64,000 nucleotides of DNA from Myxococcales bacterium (GCA_003151595.1 PLXW01000088.1:1-64000); one strand, 5' to 3'; shown: positions 52,066 through 61,408, counted from the first letter of the stretch. The notes: generated from the sequence alone by a model not told the origin. Numbers and translations are program-made.

Positions 52066-53040
52066 ATGCTCCACGCGATCCGCATTCACGAAGTCGGCGG
52101 CCCCGAGGTGATGCAATGGGAGCCCGTCGAGGTCGGCGTACCCGGCCCCGGCGAGGCGCGCATTCGTCACACCGCGGTCGGTCTCAACTTTGCCGACGTC
52201 TACAGCCGCACCGGCCTCTATCCGTCGCCGCTGCCCACCGGCCTGGGCAGCGAGGCGGCGGGGGTCGTGGAGGCCGTGGGTCCCGGGGTCGCCGACGTGA
52301 AGCCCGGCGACCGGGTCGCGTACGGCGGCGCTCCGCTCGGGTCTTATGCCGAAGCGCGGCTCATCCCGGCGCACCGCCTCATCAAGCTGCCGGATGCGAT
52401 CCCCGACGCAACGGCGGCGGCGATGATGCTCAAGGGGCTCACCGTGCAGTATCTCATCCGCCAGACGTACAGTGTCAAACCGGGCGATACGATCTTGTGT
52501 CATGCGGCGGCCGGCGGCGTCGGGCTCATCCTATGTCAGTGGGCGAAGCACCTCGGGGCCACCGTCATCGGTACTGTGAGCAGCGATGAGAAGGCCGCGA
52601 TCGCGAGGGCGCACGGGTGCGAGCACCCGATCGTGTCGACGCGCGAGGACTTCGAGGCGCGGGTGCTCGAGATCACGAGCGGCCGGAAGGTCCCCGTGGT
52701 CTACGACTCGATCGGCAAGGACACCTTCATGGCATCACTCGATTGCCTCGCGCCGTTGGGGCTGATGGTGTCGTTCGGGAACTCGTCCGGAGCCGTCGAG
52801 AGCTTCAATCTCGGCGTGCTCGCCTCCAAAGGGTCGCTCTATGTGACGCGACCGACGCTGGGCACCTACACGGCCCATCGAGAGAGCCTGGTGGGGATGG
52901 CGAAGGAGCTGTTCGAGGTCGTGCTCTCGGGCGCCGTGAAGATCGAGGTCAACCAGACCTACCCGCTGAAGGACGCCGCGCGCGCGCACCGCGACCTCGA
53001 GGCCCGCAAGACCACAGGATCCACGGTACTCACGGTGTGA
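52066..53040 (+). CDS. zinc-independent quinone oxidoreductase (MDR family)
   Basis: 324 residues from the ATG at 52066, preceded by AAGGA. The medium-chain reductase pattern is complete: GLNFADVYSRTGLY, GLGSEAAGVVEAVGPGV, then the NADPH-binding CHAAAGGVGLILCQWAKHLG and TVSSDEKAAIARAHG. The quinone-reductase branch lacks the structural and catalytic zinc cysteines of alcohol dehydrogenases, as here. It reduces quinones or enones with NADPH. It stands alone after the hydrolase pseudogene. Confidence 0.92.
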   Translation: MLHAIRIHEVGGPEVMQWEPVEVGVPGPGEARIRHTAVGLNFADVYSRTGLYPSPLPTGLGSEAAGVVEAVGPGVADVKPGDRVAYGGAPLGSYAEARLIPAHRLIKLPDAIPDATAAAMMLKGLTVQYLIRQTYSVKPGDTILCHAAAGGVGLILCQWAKHLGATVIGTVSSDEKAAIARAHGCEHPIVSTREDFEARVLEITSGRKVPVVYDSIGKDTFMASLDCLAPLGLMVSFGNSSGAVESFNLGVLASKGSLYVTRPTLGTYTAHRESLVGMAKELFEVVLSGAVKIEVNQTYPLKDAARAHRDLEARKTTGSTVLTV

Positions 53041-53070
53041 GACGTTCGCTGAATTAGATCGCTTCGCGCG

Positions 53071-55266
53071 ATGGCGCGTCGAAGGGGGATGCGAATTCCG
53101 TCTCGCGCCGTGTCCTTCCTCCCTTTCCTCGCGCTTCTCACCGGGTGCGGCGCGCAGAGCGCAACGTTCGTGCACGCGAACGACACGACGCTCGGGCGCG
53201 TGGTCGTCTACCGAAACGGCGTCGCCTATTTCGAGCGGAACGCCACCGTCCAGGGCGATCACCTGACGCTCAAGGTGCCGGGCGACAAGATCGACGACTT
53301 CTTGAAGTCGCTCACCGTCATCGACGCGAAGACGGGAGAGCCGGCGCCGATCAGCTACCCGACGAAGCTCCCGAGCTCCGAGAGCGGGCTGCTCGACATG
53401 AACATCGGTCTGTCGGGTCCGACGACGCACGAGCTCCGGCTCTCGTACGTCACCGAAGCGCCGTCGTGGAAGCCGAGCTACCGGGTCGTGCTCGGGCAAA
53501 ATGGGAAGGTCGAGCTCGATGCGTGGGCGATCGTCGACAACACGAGCGGCGAGGATTGGACGAACGTGAAGCTCGGGGTCGGGTCGAGCTCGGCGCTCTC
53601 GTTCCGGTTCGATCTTCAATCGGTGCGGCTCGTCGAGCGCGAGACGCTCCACCAAAACGATCTGCTCGCGCTGGCGCCACCGATGGGCGGAGCGTCATAC
53701 GGCGGTGAGCTCGCTCAAAAAAAGCTCGTCGCCGATCTCGACGAGGCGGTCGTCGCGCTCGCGGACGCTCCCGCCGCCGCGCCGACCACCCCCGCGCCGA
53801 AGACCGAGAGCCATGCGCACGCCGGCGTTGGCGGTGGAAGAGCGGCGGCATCGCCGACGGCGACGGCGATGATGGACTTCGGAGCGGGCGGCGGACCGGG
53901 ACGCGGGAGCGGCTCGGTGGCCGGCGACGGTCTTGCGCGGATGGCGGCGGGACTTCAGTCGTCGCCGGACCAGATCATCATCGAGGGGTACGCGACGCGC
54001 GACGACGCCGACAAGCAGGCGGCGAGCCTCGAGCGGGCCAACAAGGTCCGCGAGCAGTTGCTCCGCAAAGGGGTCGACCCGAACAAGGTCGTCGCCGTCG
54101 GTCGAGGCGAGCAGGCCGGTCGCAACGGTGGCGTGCGTGTCGTCCAGGCGCCAGCCGCGGAGCAACAGCCGAAAGGGAAGGACGGCAAAGGGGCGGAGAA
54201 GCCGGAGCCGACGGCGCTCGCGGCGGAGCCGATCGGAACGTCGCACTTCGAATCGGGGGTGACGACCACGGTCGCGCGCGGAACGAGCGCGATGGTGTCC
54301 ATTCTCAAGAACCAGACCGAAGGCGAGGTCGTCTACCTGTACGACCCGGAGAGCGCGCGCGGCAACGCGCGGTACCCCTTCAAGTCGGTGCACCTCAAGA
54401 ACCCGAGCGACTCGGCGCTGGAGACGGGACCTGTCACCGTTTTCGGCGACGGTCACTTCATCGGTGAGGGGATGACGGAGCCGATCCCGGCGCGCGGGTC
54501 GGCCTTCGTGCCCTTCGCGCTCGACCGCCAGCTCGTGGTCGATGAGGCCACCGGTGAGAGCGACGAGATCTCGCGCATCCTCACCGTTCAGCGCGGCGTC
54601 TTCTCGACCGAGGTGCAGCACAAGAGAAAGCTCACCTTCACGTTGAACAACCGATTGAACGAGCGTGCGGTGGTCTACGTCCGCCACACGGTGCCCGCCG
54701 GCTACAAGCTCACCAAGGTGCCGGAGCGGGCCGGGAGCGAGAAGATCGGCTCGGCGGACCTCGTGCGTGTCGTCGTCGAGGCGCACGGCAAGACCGACGT
54801 CGCCATCGAGGAGACCACGCCCGTCTTCAAGACGATCGACGTTCGGTCGCCGGAGAGCATCGAGCAGGTCCGCGTCTTCCTCTCGCAGGCCGCCATGCGT
54901 GGTCCGCTGAAGGAACAGGTCGAGCAGCTCCTCAGGGTCAACAAGGATCTCGCCGACATCGATCAGCGCATCACCACCACGCGCGAGCAGATGACCGAGT
55001 ACCGCGAGCGCATGGACGAGCTTCACTCACAGATCTTCACCCTCAAGGCCGTGCGCACCGCCGGGCCGCTCATGCAGAGCCTCGAAGGGAAGATGCAGGA
55101 GATCAGCGACAAGCTCTCGAAGGCGACGATCGAGATCGTGGCGCTGCAGGAGAAGCGGATGGTGGCGCGGATTCACTTCCAGGATGGGGTCGCGGATCTA
55201 TCGCTCGAAAAAGGAGGCGAACGAACGGTGGGCAATGACGAGGGGGCGAAGCGTCATCGTTCGTGA
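53071..55266 (+). CDS. DUF4139 surface lipoprotein with an inserted OmpA-like domain
   Basis: 731 residues. The signal ends LLTGC. The DUF4139 frame is split in two: residues about 35-215 (VVVYRNGVAYFERNATV, YVTEAPSWKPSYRVVLG) and about 390-640 (SALETGPVTVFGDGHFIGEG, FTLNNRLNERAVVYVRHTVP). Between them, after an Ala/Pro/Gly linker, residues about 296-372 resemble an OmpA C-terminal peptidoglycan-binding domain (IIIEGYATRDDADKQ, LERANKVREQLLRKGVDPNK). The C-terminus is helical and coiled-coil-like (LLRVNKDLADIDQRITTTRE). It probably links the outer membrane to peptidoglycan. Its stop overlaps the convergent gene by 13 bases. Confidence 0.82.
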   Translation: MARRRGMRIPSRAVSFLPFLALLTGCGAQSATFVHANDTTLGRVVVYRNGVAYFERNATVQGDHLTLKVPGDKIDDFLKSLTVIDAKTGEPAPISYPTKLPSSESGLLDMNIGLSGPTTHELRLSYVTEAPSWKPSYRVVLGQNGKVELDAWAIVDNTSGEDWTNVKLGVGSSSALSFRFDLQSVRLVERETLHQNDLLALAPPMGGASYGGELAQKKLVADLDEAVVALADAPAAAPTTPAPKTESHAHAGVGGGRAAASPTATAMMDFGAGGGPGRGSGSVAGDGLARMAAGLQSSPDQIIIEGYATRDDADKQAASLERANKVREQLLRKGVDPNKVVAVGRGEQAGRNGGVRVVQAPAAEQQPKGKDGKGAEKPEPTALAAEPIGTSHFESGVTTTVARGTSAMVSILKNQTEGEVVYLYDPESARGNARYPFKSVHLKNPSDSALETGPVTVFGDGHFIGEGMTEPIPARGSAFVPFALDRQLVVDEATGESDEISRILTVQRGVFSTEVQHKRKLTFTLNNRLNERAVVYVRHTVPAGYKLTKVPERAGSEKIGSADLVRVVVEAHGKTDVAIEETTPVFKTIDVRSPESIEQVRVFLSQAAMRGPLKEQVEQLLRVNKDLADIDQRITTTREQMTEYRERMDELHSQIFTLKAVRTAGPLMQSLEGKMQEISDKLSKATIEIVALQEKRMVARIHFQDGVADLSLEKGGERTVGNDEGAKRHRS

Positions 55267-57011
55267 GGCGGCGCCGGCGCTTGCAGCGTCTGTGTGGCCT
55301 TCGCGCCCGGCAGGAGCGTGAAGACGACGTACTGGCCCCACGCCGCTCCCGGCGCGCGATGGTGCGTGATCGCCATCACCACCGCGAGCGGCCCTTCTTT
55401 CAGGAACACGTCGGGCACGTCGACGCTCGCGAGGTCGTTCGTCTCGAGCACGTACCCATAGGCCGCCGCGGCGCTCTGCCATGAGAGCGACGCGAGCATC
55501 TCGTCGAGCGCGCTCCGGGGCGTGAGGTCCTCGTGCTCGACGCGCGACGCGAGCTGGCGCATCTCGTCGGAGGCGCGAATCGGGAGCGCCGCCGCGAGGC
55601 CACGGGTGACGCGCGCCTCCTGGATGCGGTGAAAGAAGAGCGCCTCGTCGGCCGCGTGGTCTTCGGAGTCGAAGAGCGAATACGTGGTGACGGCGGCGCC
55701 GAGCCCCTGCACCCCTTCGGGGATCGCGGGGCCGATCGCGATCACACGCGATTGAGGCTCGAGGAGGGTCATGCGCCCGATCGGCCTCTCAACCGCCGAC
55801 TCGAGCCACGCCATCGCGTCGCGCGTGGGGCCGACCGCGCCCAGGAAGAACTGGCCGCCACGAATGGTCCCCCCTTCGACGTCCCACCCTGCCAGGAGCC
55901 CGATGGAGGCCTTGTCGGCCGAGTCGTCGTCGCGGGTGACGGCGGCGTCGAGGATCGTTCCGGCCAGCCGTTCGTTCTCGGTGCTCTGCCTCGCCGCGAA
56001 GGCGAGCGGCTGCATCTTGGCCGCCTTGCGAACGCCGTTCACGCGATCGACGAGCGCGCTCGTGAAGGCCGGCAGCGTCGTGACAGGCGCGGGAGCTCCG
56101 TACGACTTCGGCTTGTAGTGGACGGACCTCGCGTCACCTTCATAGACGAGGACGTCGGCGATGGCTCGAAGCATCACGCGCCCTTGCTTCTGCCCCAGCA
56201 CCTCGACCCAATCGAAGGCGTCGCCGGGCGCGAGCGCGCACGTCAGCGCGAAGCGCGGAGGAGCGACGCGCGGATCGTTCTCGCAACGCGAGAAGCCGAA
56301 CTCTCCGCGGTTCACGAGCGCGGCGATGTGCGCGTACTCGCCGCGCGCCGTACCGCGGAGCGTGACGTGGCGGGTGGCGTCGACGGTCCGCGCGCCAGGC
56401 TCGAGGCGCGCTTCGTCTTCTCCGATCGCGAGCACCACCGACACGTGCTTCGCGTCGCGCGCGACCGCCAATCCCACCTGATGGTGACCGTGGGCGAGCG
56501 GCTCTTCGATCGCGTTCGCCAGCGCGTCGCGGGCCCGGGCGATGATCGCCTCGTCGCTGACTCCGGGCGGCGCGTCGACGAACCACACGAACGGCGCCAG
56601 GTTCGGCGTCTCGCCGCCGCAGCGCGCGAGGATGAAGCGACGCAGGCGCTCGACCGGGAGCGCCCGGTTCTTCACGTGGAAGCGCCCGATCTCGGACGCC
56701 GCACAGCGCATCGCCGGCGAGAGCGAGACCGAGTCCGCGCGCGTCTTGACGAGGTCGCGAAGGAGCGTGCCCCAGGGGGACGGATCGTCGTACGGCGCGT
56801 CGCTCGGCAGCGGGGAAGACTCGACGCTCCATTCGTCGACCGCGACGTCCTTGGCCCCGAAGATCTCCGGGCGAGCCGGCTTCGCCGGAATGCGCGCGAT
56901 CTCCGCGCGGGTCGGGAAGACGACGGCCGGCGTGGAGGAGGCGTACTTGGTCTCGGCGCAGCCGAAGAGCGGCACGAACAGGGAGAAGAGGAGGAGGCGG
57001 GGAAAGTTCAT
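55254..57011 (-). CDS. large lipoprotein of unknown function, 585 aa
   Basis: Starts at the ATG at 57011, where a lipoprotein signal begins (MNFPRLLLFSLFVPLFGC); the longer open frame before it is excluded. The body has no named domain I can be sure of. One segment, LVDRVNGVRKAAKMQPLAFA followed by ARQSTENERLAG, resembles the first helix of a CAP/SCP-like domain, but the later motifs of that family were not found. Conserved-looking stretches include VWFVDAPPGVSDEAI and HIAALVNRGEFGFSRCEND. It probably sits on the outer membrane facing the periplasm. Confidence 0.68.
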   Translation of the reverse strand: MNFPRLLLFSLFVPLFGCAETKYASSTPAVVFPTRAEIARIPAKPARPEIFGAKDVAVDEWSVESSPLPSDAPYDDPSPWGTLLRDLVKTRADSVSLSPAMRCAASEIGRFHVKNRALPVERLRRFILARCGGETPNLAPFVWFVDAPPGVSDEAIIARARDALANAIEEPLAHGHHQVGLAVARDAKHVSVVLAIGEDEARLEPGARTVDATRHVTLRGTARGEYAHIAALVNRGEFGFSRCENDPRVAPPRFALTCALAPGDAFDWVEVLGQKQGRVMLRAIADVLVYEGDARSVHYKPKSYGAPAPVTTLPAFTSALVDRVNGVRKAAKMQPLAFAARQSTENERLAGTILDAAVTRDDDSADKASIGLLAGWDVEGGTIRGGQFFLGAVGPTRDAMAWLESAVERPIGRMTLLEPQSRVIAIGPAIPEGVQGLGAAVTTYSLFDSEDHAADEALFFHRIQEARVTRGLAAALPIRASDEMRQLASRVEHEDLTPRSALDEMLASLSWQSAAAAYGYVLETNDLASVDVPDVFLKEGPLAVVMAITHHRAPGAAWGQYVVFTLLPGAKATQTLQAPAPPHER

Positions 57012-57156
57012 GGGAGAGGGCCGAGTGAGATGGGGGTCCATACTCTTCCCATCGGCACGCCGCGCCGATTTGTTGCGTGGAAAATGGACCGCCACGGTCG
57101 ATTCCCGGGCGCCGCACACGCGATCAGTGGAGACGAGGCGCGAGCGCGAGCGAGGC

Positions 57157-57768
57157 TCACACCCACGAAACGCGAAACCCGATGCGACCCGAGGCTCGGT
57201 GGGCCGGCACCTCGTTCGTGTACGCGATGCGCGAGAGAATTCGTGCGAGCGCGCGGTAATACGCGAGGAGACCGACGCGGAAATACGTGAGCTCGAGGGG
57301 CGGGCATCCCGCGAGAAGGACCAGCGCCTCCTTCTCACCGATCTTGTAGACCGCCGTGTCACCCCCTTCGAACATGCGATCCCAGATCCGGTGCATGTTC
57401 ATCATGAGGAGCCACGGCGTGGCGCCGGCGCCGCTCACGGCTTTGCCGAGCGTGCCGACGAACGTCTTCTGCGTGCGAAGAGAGACGTCCTCGCCGATGG
57501 CGTTCATCTCGTGCTTGCCGAGCGCCATGGCGTCGCACGCCGTGTAATGCGCGACGGCCAACGAGAGCGGGACCCACGAGCCGGCCGTGAGCATCTGCAG
57601 CTCGAGGTGCAGCTCCTTCGGAAGCGCCGCGAGGTAGCGATCCTCCCAGCCCATGCTCCGAATGCCGTGACGCGACGCCGCGATGAGCGTCGAGCGTACT
57701 CGCGCGACCTCCACGGTCTTGTCGCGCGGGAAGCGGAAGGCGAGAACCTCGTTGGGTGGTTCGGGCAT
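57157..57768 (-). CDS. hypothetical protein, 203 aa
   Basis: No signal peptide or membrane segment. Predicted helical with motifs such as SMGWEDRYLAALPKELHLEL, TACDAMALGKHEMNAIGED, PWLLMMNMHRIWDRMFEGGD and a C-terminal IGFRVSWV. The length and layout recall the DUF2378 protein family expanded in myxobacteria, but I cannot verify that. It precedes the lipoprotein at 57011 on the same strand with a 145-base gap, and diverges from the DUF2293 gene. Confidence 0.6.
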   Translation of the reverse strand: MPEPPNEVLAFRFPRDKTVEVARVRSTLIAASRHGIRSMGWEDRYLAALPKELHLELQMLTAGSWVPLSLAVAHYTACDAMALGKHEMNAIGEDVSLRTQKTFVGTLGKAVSGAGATPWLLMMNMHRIWDRMFEGGDTAVYKIGEKEALVLLAGCPPLELTYFRVGLLAYYRALARILSRIAYTNEVPAHRASGRIGFRVSWV

Positions 57769-57856
57769 GGGTGCGCCGCTCGGGCGCCGACTCCTAGACT
57801 ACGTCTGCACCCGGGCGGCATCCACATACCGGGCGACTCATGTAAAGTCCGCCCCG

Positions 57857-58573
57857 ATGCCCGACGCGCTCGTCCTCGCGCCCACGCCCGATCCCCGTGT
57901 CTTTCTCGCTGCCGACGGTCGGCGGCTCTCGCCGCCCGAAGACTGGGTCTGCGTACCGCCGGGCGACGCGATGCTCACGCGCCGGCTGAAGCAAGCCGGC
58001 CCCTCGTGGGCCGTCGTCGAGAAGAAGGGGCGGAAGACATTCTCGAAGGGGCTCTGGGTGCCGCGCGCCAACCTCGAAGCGACTCGCGCGGGCATCGTCG
58101 CCGAGCGCGCGACGGAGGGGTACGCGAAGAAGCGGCAAGCCGACGTGGCGCGGCGAGAGGAGGCGCAGGCGACCTACGTCGTGACCTTCGAATCGGAGGT
58201 CGCGCTCTTCCTCGGCTTCGCGTCCCGATGGCGTGATCTGGAGCGGGCCGTGGCGAGTCGCGTGGCCGCGCACGCGACCCCCGTTGGAAGCGGGACGGTG
58301 GCGCGAACCAAACGCATCCCTGTCGCGGAGCGCGCCGAGGCGGCGGTCATCGCCTGGATGCGGCATCAGACGACGGCCTACGATCGGCTCGTCATCCCGC
58401 GCGTCAAAGGGAAGCGACGCGAGGTGCGGCGGGAGCTCGCGCAGATCTCGCGCGCGGTGCTCGATCTGCATCGCCGCGATGCGCCTCACTCGTCGCTCGG
58501 TTGCCCTCTGTGCGCCGCCGTCGCGACGCGCCCTTCGCAAGAGCGCGCGATGGCGGACGCGCGTCCGGAATGA
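57857..58573 (+). CDS. DUF2293-family protein
   Basis: 238 residues from the ATG at 57857. The C-terminal part is the DUF2293 signature: RAEAAVIAWMRHQTTAYDRL, VIPRVKGKRREVRRELAQIS. The first 60 residues (LAADGRRLSPPEDWVCVPPG, LTRRLKQAGPSWAVVEKKG) form a separate N-terminal region. The family is soluble and helical with unknown function, and may bind nucleic acid given the basic conserved helix. Its stop overlaps the next ATG (ATGA), so it is coupled to the 2OG oxygenase. Confidence 0.85.
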   Translation: MPDALVLAPTPDPRVFLAADGRRLSPPEDWVCVPPGDAMLTRRLKQAGPSWAVVEKKGRKTFSKGLWVPRANLEATRAGIVAERATEGYAKKRQADVARREEAQATYVVTFESEVALFLGFASRWRDLERAVASRVAAHATPVGSGTVARTKRIPVAERAEAAVIAWMRHQTTAYDRLVIPRVKGKRREVRRELAQISRAVLDLHRRDAPHSSLGCPLCAAVATRPSQERAMADARPE

Positions 58574-59316
58574 ACGCCACGCTCGGAGGCGACGCGACCA
58601 GTCCCGGTTTCTTCCTGGATCGACCGCGGCTCCGCGAGCTCGCCGTCGATCATCGAACGCGCTACCGCGACGCTCGCCCCTACCCGCACGCGGTCTTCGA
58701 CCAGTTTCTCGGCCGCGCGATCGCCGACGAGCTGGCCGATCGCTTCCCCGGCCCGCAGCACCCCGGATGGATCCGCCGCGACTACCGCGAGCAATCGGGG
58801 CGCCTGGGGCAGCTTCAACGCACCGGTTTTCAAGGTGTGGACGGCGGGCTTCGGCACCTGCTCGCGGAGCTGTCCGGAATGGCATTCCTCGACTTTCTCG
58901 GCGAGCTCACGGGCGTGGACGGGCTCATCTCCGATCCTCATTTTCGAGGGGCAGGTCCGTCACTCACGCTTCCCGGCGGGCACCTGGCGCTGCACGCCGA
59001 CTTCAATCGCGATCGCACGCGGCACCTCGCGCGGAAGGTGACGATCATCTACTACCTCTCCAAAGACTGGTCGGCCGACTGGGGAGGAGCGCTCGAGTTG
59101 TGGAACGAGGAAAGGACGCGCTGCGAAGAGAGTCTTCTCCCCCTCCCCGATCGCCTCGTCGTGATGGGCCACGGGGACACCTGGTGGCATGGCCACCCAA
59201 CGCCGCTCGCGTGTCCCAAGGGGCGCTTTCGCGCGTCGGTAGCAGCCTACTACTACGTGGCGACGGCGCCCGCCTCAGGCGAAGACGACGCGCACGGAGC
59301 GATCTGGGCGACGTGA
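58570..59316 (+). CDS. 2-oxoglutarate/Fe(II)-dependent oxygenase
   Basis: 248 residues. The iron triad is His142 and Asp144 in LALHADFN and His209 in WWHGHPTPL; the 2-oxoglutarate-binding Arg is Arg221 in RFRASVAAYYY. The jelly-roll strands VTIIYYLSKDW and WGGALELWNEE lie in the expected order. This matches the Ofd1/prolyl-4-hydroxylase-like group with an HADF motif, which hydroxylates proteins or small molecules. It is translationally coupled to the DUF2293 gene, so the two may act on a common target; that is inferred. Confidence 0.87.
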   Translation: MNATLGGDATSPGFFLDRPRLRELAVDHRTRYRDARPYPHAVFDQFLGRAIADELADRFPGPQHPGWIRRDYREQSGRLGQLQRTGFQGVDGGLRHLLAELSGMAFLDFLGELTGVDGLISDPHFRGAGPSLTLPGGHLALHADFNRDRTRHLARKVTIIYYLSKDWSADWGGALELWNEERTRCEESLLPLPDRLVVMGHGDTWWHGHPTPLACPKGRFRASVAAYYYVATAPASGEDDAHGAIWAT

Positions 59317-59417
59317 CTCCGCCCACGACGCGCCGGTGAGTGCTCGAGCTGCTCCCGGATGTCCTCGATTGAGTATTCGGGTGAGCTTGCTGGATATCGG
59401 ATGAGAGAACGACGACG

Positions 59418-59709
59418 TTGAGGCCGCCGACGAAGCTGCGGGACCTGCCGGAGATCGACGCGCCGATCGTCCAGGCGCCGATGGCTGGCGTGTCTACGCC
59501 GGAGATGGCGGCCGCGGTCTCCAACGCGGGGGCGCTCGGGTCGATCGGCGTGGGCGCGACGGACGCCGCGGGGGCGCGGCGGATGATCGCGACGTTCCGC
59601 GAGCGCTCGACCCGATCGATCAACGTGAACGTGTTTTGCCGCGCCGGCGCACTCCGACGCCGCGGCCGCGGACCTCGTCGCGATCCTGCGGCGTGAAGCG
59701 AGCGCCTAG
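59418..59709 (+). pseudogene. nitronate monooxygenase with internal deletion
   Basis: From a TTG at 59418 the product is a good NMO N-terminus: LPEIDAPIVQAPMAGVST, AAAVSNAGALGSIGVGATDA, ARRMIATFRERS, SINVNVFC. After that this frame becomes Arg/Gly noise and stops near 59696. In another frame, 59650-59709 encodes HSDAAAADLVAILRREASA and a stop, which looks like the normal C-terminus of the family. So about 75 N-terminal and 19 C-terminal residues remain of an enzyme normally over 300 long. The FMN-binding and catalytic His regions are gone. Confidence 0.75.
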
Positions 59710-59723
59710 ACGCTCGCTTCACG
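59692..59723. terminator. perfect 13-base hairpin at the end of the nitronate monooxygenase remnant
   Basis: CGTGAAGCGAGCG and CGCTCGCTTCACG are exact complements around a six-base loop (CCTAGA) that contains the stop codon. No run of T follows on either strand, so it may be a terminator of the GC-rich type or a structural relic. It lies 55 bases before the next gene. Confidence 0.55.
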
Positions 59724-59777
59724 ATGCTGACGTGCGCTCGCCGTCTCCGCCGGGCCAACTCGTGGCACACTGCGAGG

Positions 59778-60137
59778 ATGAGAAGCAGCGCGTTGGCAGG
59801 AGGGGTCGTCGTGCTCGTGGGGTTCGTGGCGGCGTCGGCGAGCGCGGAGAGGACGAAGCTGGTCTGCGACGCGAAGACCGCTCCGACCTATTTCGAAACG
59901 CAGCGACCGAGCATGAAGACGGCCTGCTACGACCCGCTCAAAGACGCGCCCAATGTGCCGGCGGACGTGAAGATCACGGCGCACCTCGCCTATGACGCGA
60001 AGGGGGCCGTGACGACCGTGGCCGTCGTGCAGAGCAACGCGCTTCCGGTGTCGGAGTGCATCGCCGGGAAGATGCGCGCGTGGACGCCGCCGTGCGGTCC
60101 GGGGTCGTTCGACGTGCCGTTCGAGTTCAAGAAGTAG
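59778..60137 (+). CDS. small exported protein, AgmX/TonB-C-like
   Basis: 119 residues from the ATG at 59778. A signal peptide (about 1-23, ending ASASA) precedes a domain with two pairs of cysteines and the pattern VKITAHLAYDAKGAVTTVAV followed by SECIAGKMRAWTPPCG. That pattern (strand, G-x-V, late Cys-I and a W-x-P) resembles the AgmX/PglI or TonB C-terminal domain common in myxobacterial envelope proteins. Function unknown. It overlaps the convergent DUF2127 gene by 11 bases. Confidence 0.68.
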   Translation: MRSSALAGGVVVLVGFVAASASAERTKLVCDAKTAPTYFETQRPSMKTACYDPLKDAPNVPADVKITAHLAYDAKGAVTTVAVVQSNALPVSECIAGKMRAWTPPCGPGSFDVPFEFKK

Positions 60138-60594
60138 CGGCTCTGCGTCCTCGAACTCTGTGGACCAGGTAGGCCACAGCGGCGACGTTGAGGACGATCG
60201 TGATCGCGCGCGGGATGTGAGGGTGGCGGAGCGTCTCGTAGACCTCGATCGGGATGAACGAGCCCGTGATGACGATGGTCACGTATTCGCCCCACCGTTT
60301 GCGAAGCAGGAGGCCCGCGCCTTCGATCGCGAAGAGCACGGCATAGAGAGCCATCCCCGCGGCGACGAGGCGCAGCTTCGCCGGGCCGAACAGATCGGCG
60401 CGCTCGATCGCGATCCGCAGCCAGTGGTTTCCCGGATCGATCCCGAGAGCGAACGCCCAGTGTTGAAGCACCGTCGCGCGATCGCCGCCGGTGAGCGCGA
60501 GCACGAGGGCCGCCAGCAGGAAGAGCGAGGTGGACTTGATCGCCTTGGCGATGCCGATGAGGAGGATCCAACGGTCGCGAGGCAGGGCGGGCAT
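60127..60594 (-). CDS. DUF2127-family membrane protein
   Basis: 155 residues from the ATG at 60594; four hydrophobic helices (WILLIGIAKAIKSTSLFLLA, LRLVAAGMALYAVLFAIEGA, YVTIVITGSFIPIEVYETL, AITIVLNVAAVAYLVHRV). The GLLLRKRWGEYVT motif and length are typical of DUF2127, a family of unknown role. The longer open frame upstream lacks a start signal. The 211 bases between it and the next gene are the divergent promoter region and show no other feature. Confidence 0.83.
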   Translation of the reverse strand: MPALPRDRWILLIGIAKAIKSTSLFLLAALVLALTGGDRATVLQHWAFALGIDPGNHWLRIAIERADLFGPAKLRLVAAGMALYAVLFAIEGAGLLLRKRWGEYVTIVITGSFIPIEVYETLRHPHIPRAITIVLNVAAVAYLVHRVRGRRAATS

Positions 60595-60805
60595 GGTCAG
60601 GCCGGAGGGTTGCCGGACGCGTCTACCCGAAGAGTCATACGCGCGAAAGAACCCACTCCTTCCCTCGCCCCGTCCACCCCTCGCCTTTGTGCGATCCCGC
60701 GTGACAATCGTGCGTCCGCCCGCCGGCTGCCGTTGACCGAAGCAGAAACGCCGGGTAGGGCAACGGGCTTCTCCCCCTGAGGTAGCTCGCGAAAGGGATT
60801 CATCC

Positions 60806-61408
60806 ATGGCGGCGATTGACACGGCGTTCGGGCGGCGAGTCCTCGCCCTCCTCGGGATCGCGTTCTTCCTCGCGGCGCTCGGCGGGTGCCGGCTGATCAC
60901 CCCCGCGGAGCTCGAGCAGTTCGGGACGCGCGAGTACCCGGGGCACTCGAAGGCCCAGGTGATGAAGGCCGTCCTCTCGTCGCTGCGCTCCCAGGGGTAC
61001 GATATCGCCGCGCAGGACGATGACGCCGGACGCGTGAAGACCGGCCCCAAGGTCGTCGTCGTCAACGCCGCATCGACGGGGTACGGGACCGCGACCGCGC
61101 AAGCGGGCGAGCTGGCGTGGACGATCGACGTGGAGTCGCAGTCTTCCGGCGCCGTCGTTCACGCGATGCCGCGCGGGTACCAGGGGGGACAGAGCATCGA
61201 GGCCACGAAGTTCAACTACGACTTCGCACGGAAGGCGTTCAAGACGCTCTTCACGGAGATCGACAGCGAGATGCCGCACGCGGGCTCGGCGACGCTCACG
61301 AACGCGAAGGTGATCTCGGACGGCAAGACGTTCACCGAGCCGAAGACCGTTCTGAAGAAGAAGGCCAAGCCGGCCGTCGCGCCCGCAGCGCCGGCGACGA
61401 ATCCGTAG
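60806..61408 (+). CDS. lipoprotein of unknown function, 200 aa
   Basis: The signal ends AALGGC, giving a lipidated Cys at about residue 28. The mature part looks like a small alpha/beta domain: YPGHSKAQVMKAVLSSLRSQ, GYDIAAQDDDAGRVKTGPKV, WTIDVESQSSGAVVHAMPRG. The opening helix-then-strand pattern (K-V-A-L---G-Y-I-----G-I) is like other periplasmic lipoproteins that sample lipids or quinones, but no family was identified. It is 83 bases upstream of the terpene cyclase gene on the same strand. Confidence 0.65.
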   Translation: MAAIDTAFGRRVLALLGIAFFLAALGGCRLITPAELEQFGTREYPGHSKAQVMKAVLSSLRSQGYDIAAQDDDAGRVKTGPKVVVVNAASTGYGTATAQAGELAWTIDVESQSSGAVVHAMPRGYQGGQSIEATKFNYDFARKAFKTLFTEIDSEMPHAGSATLTNAKVISDGKTFTEPKTVLKKKAKPAVAPAAPATNP

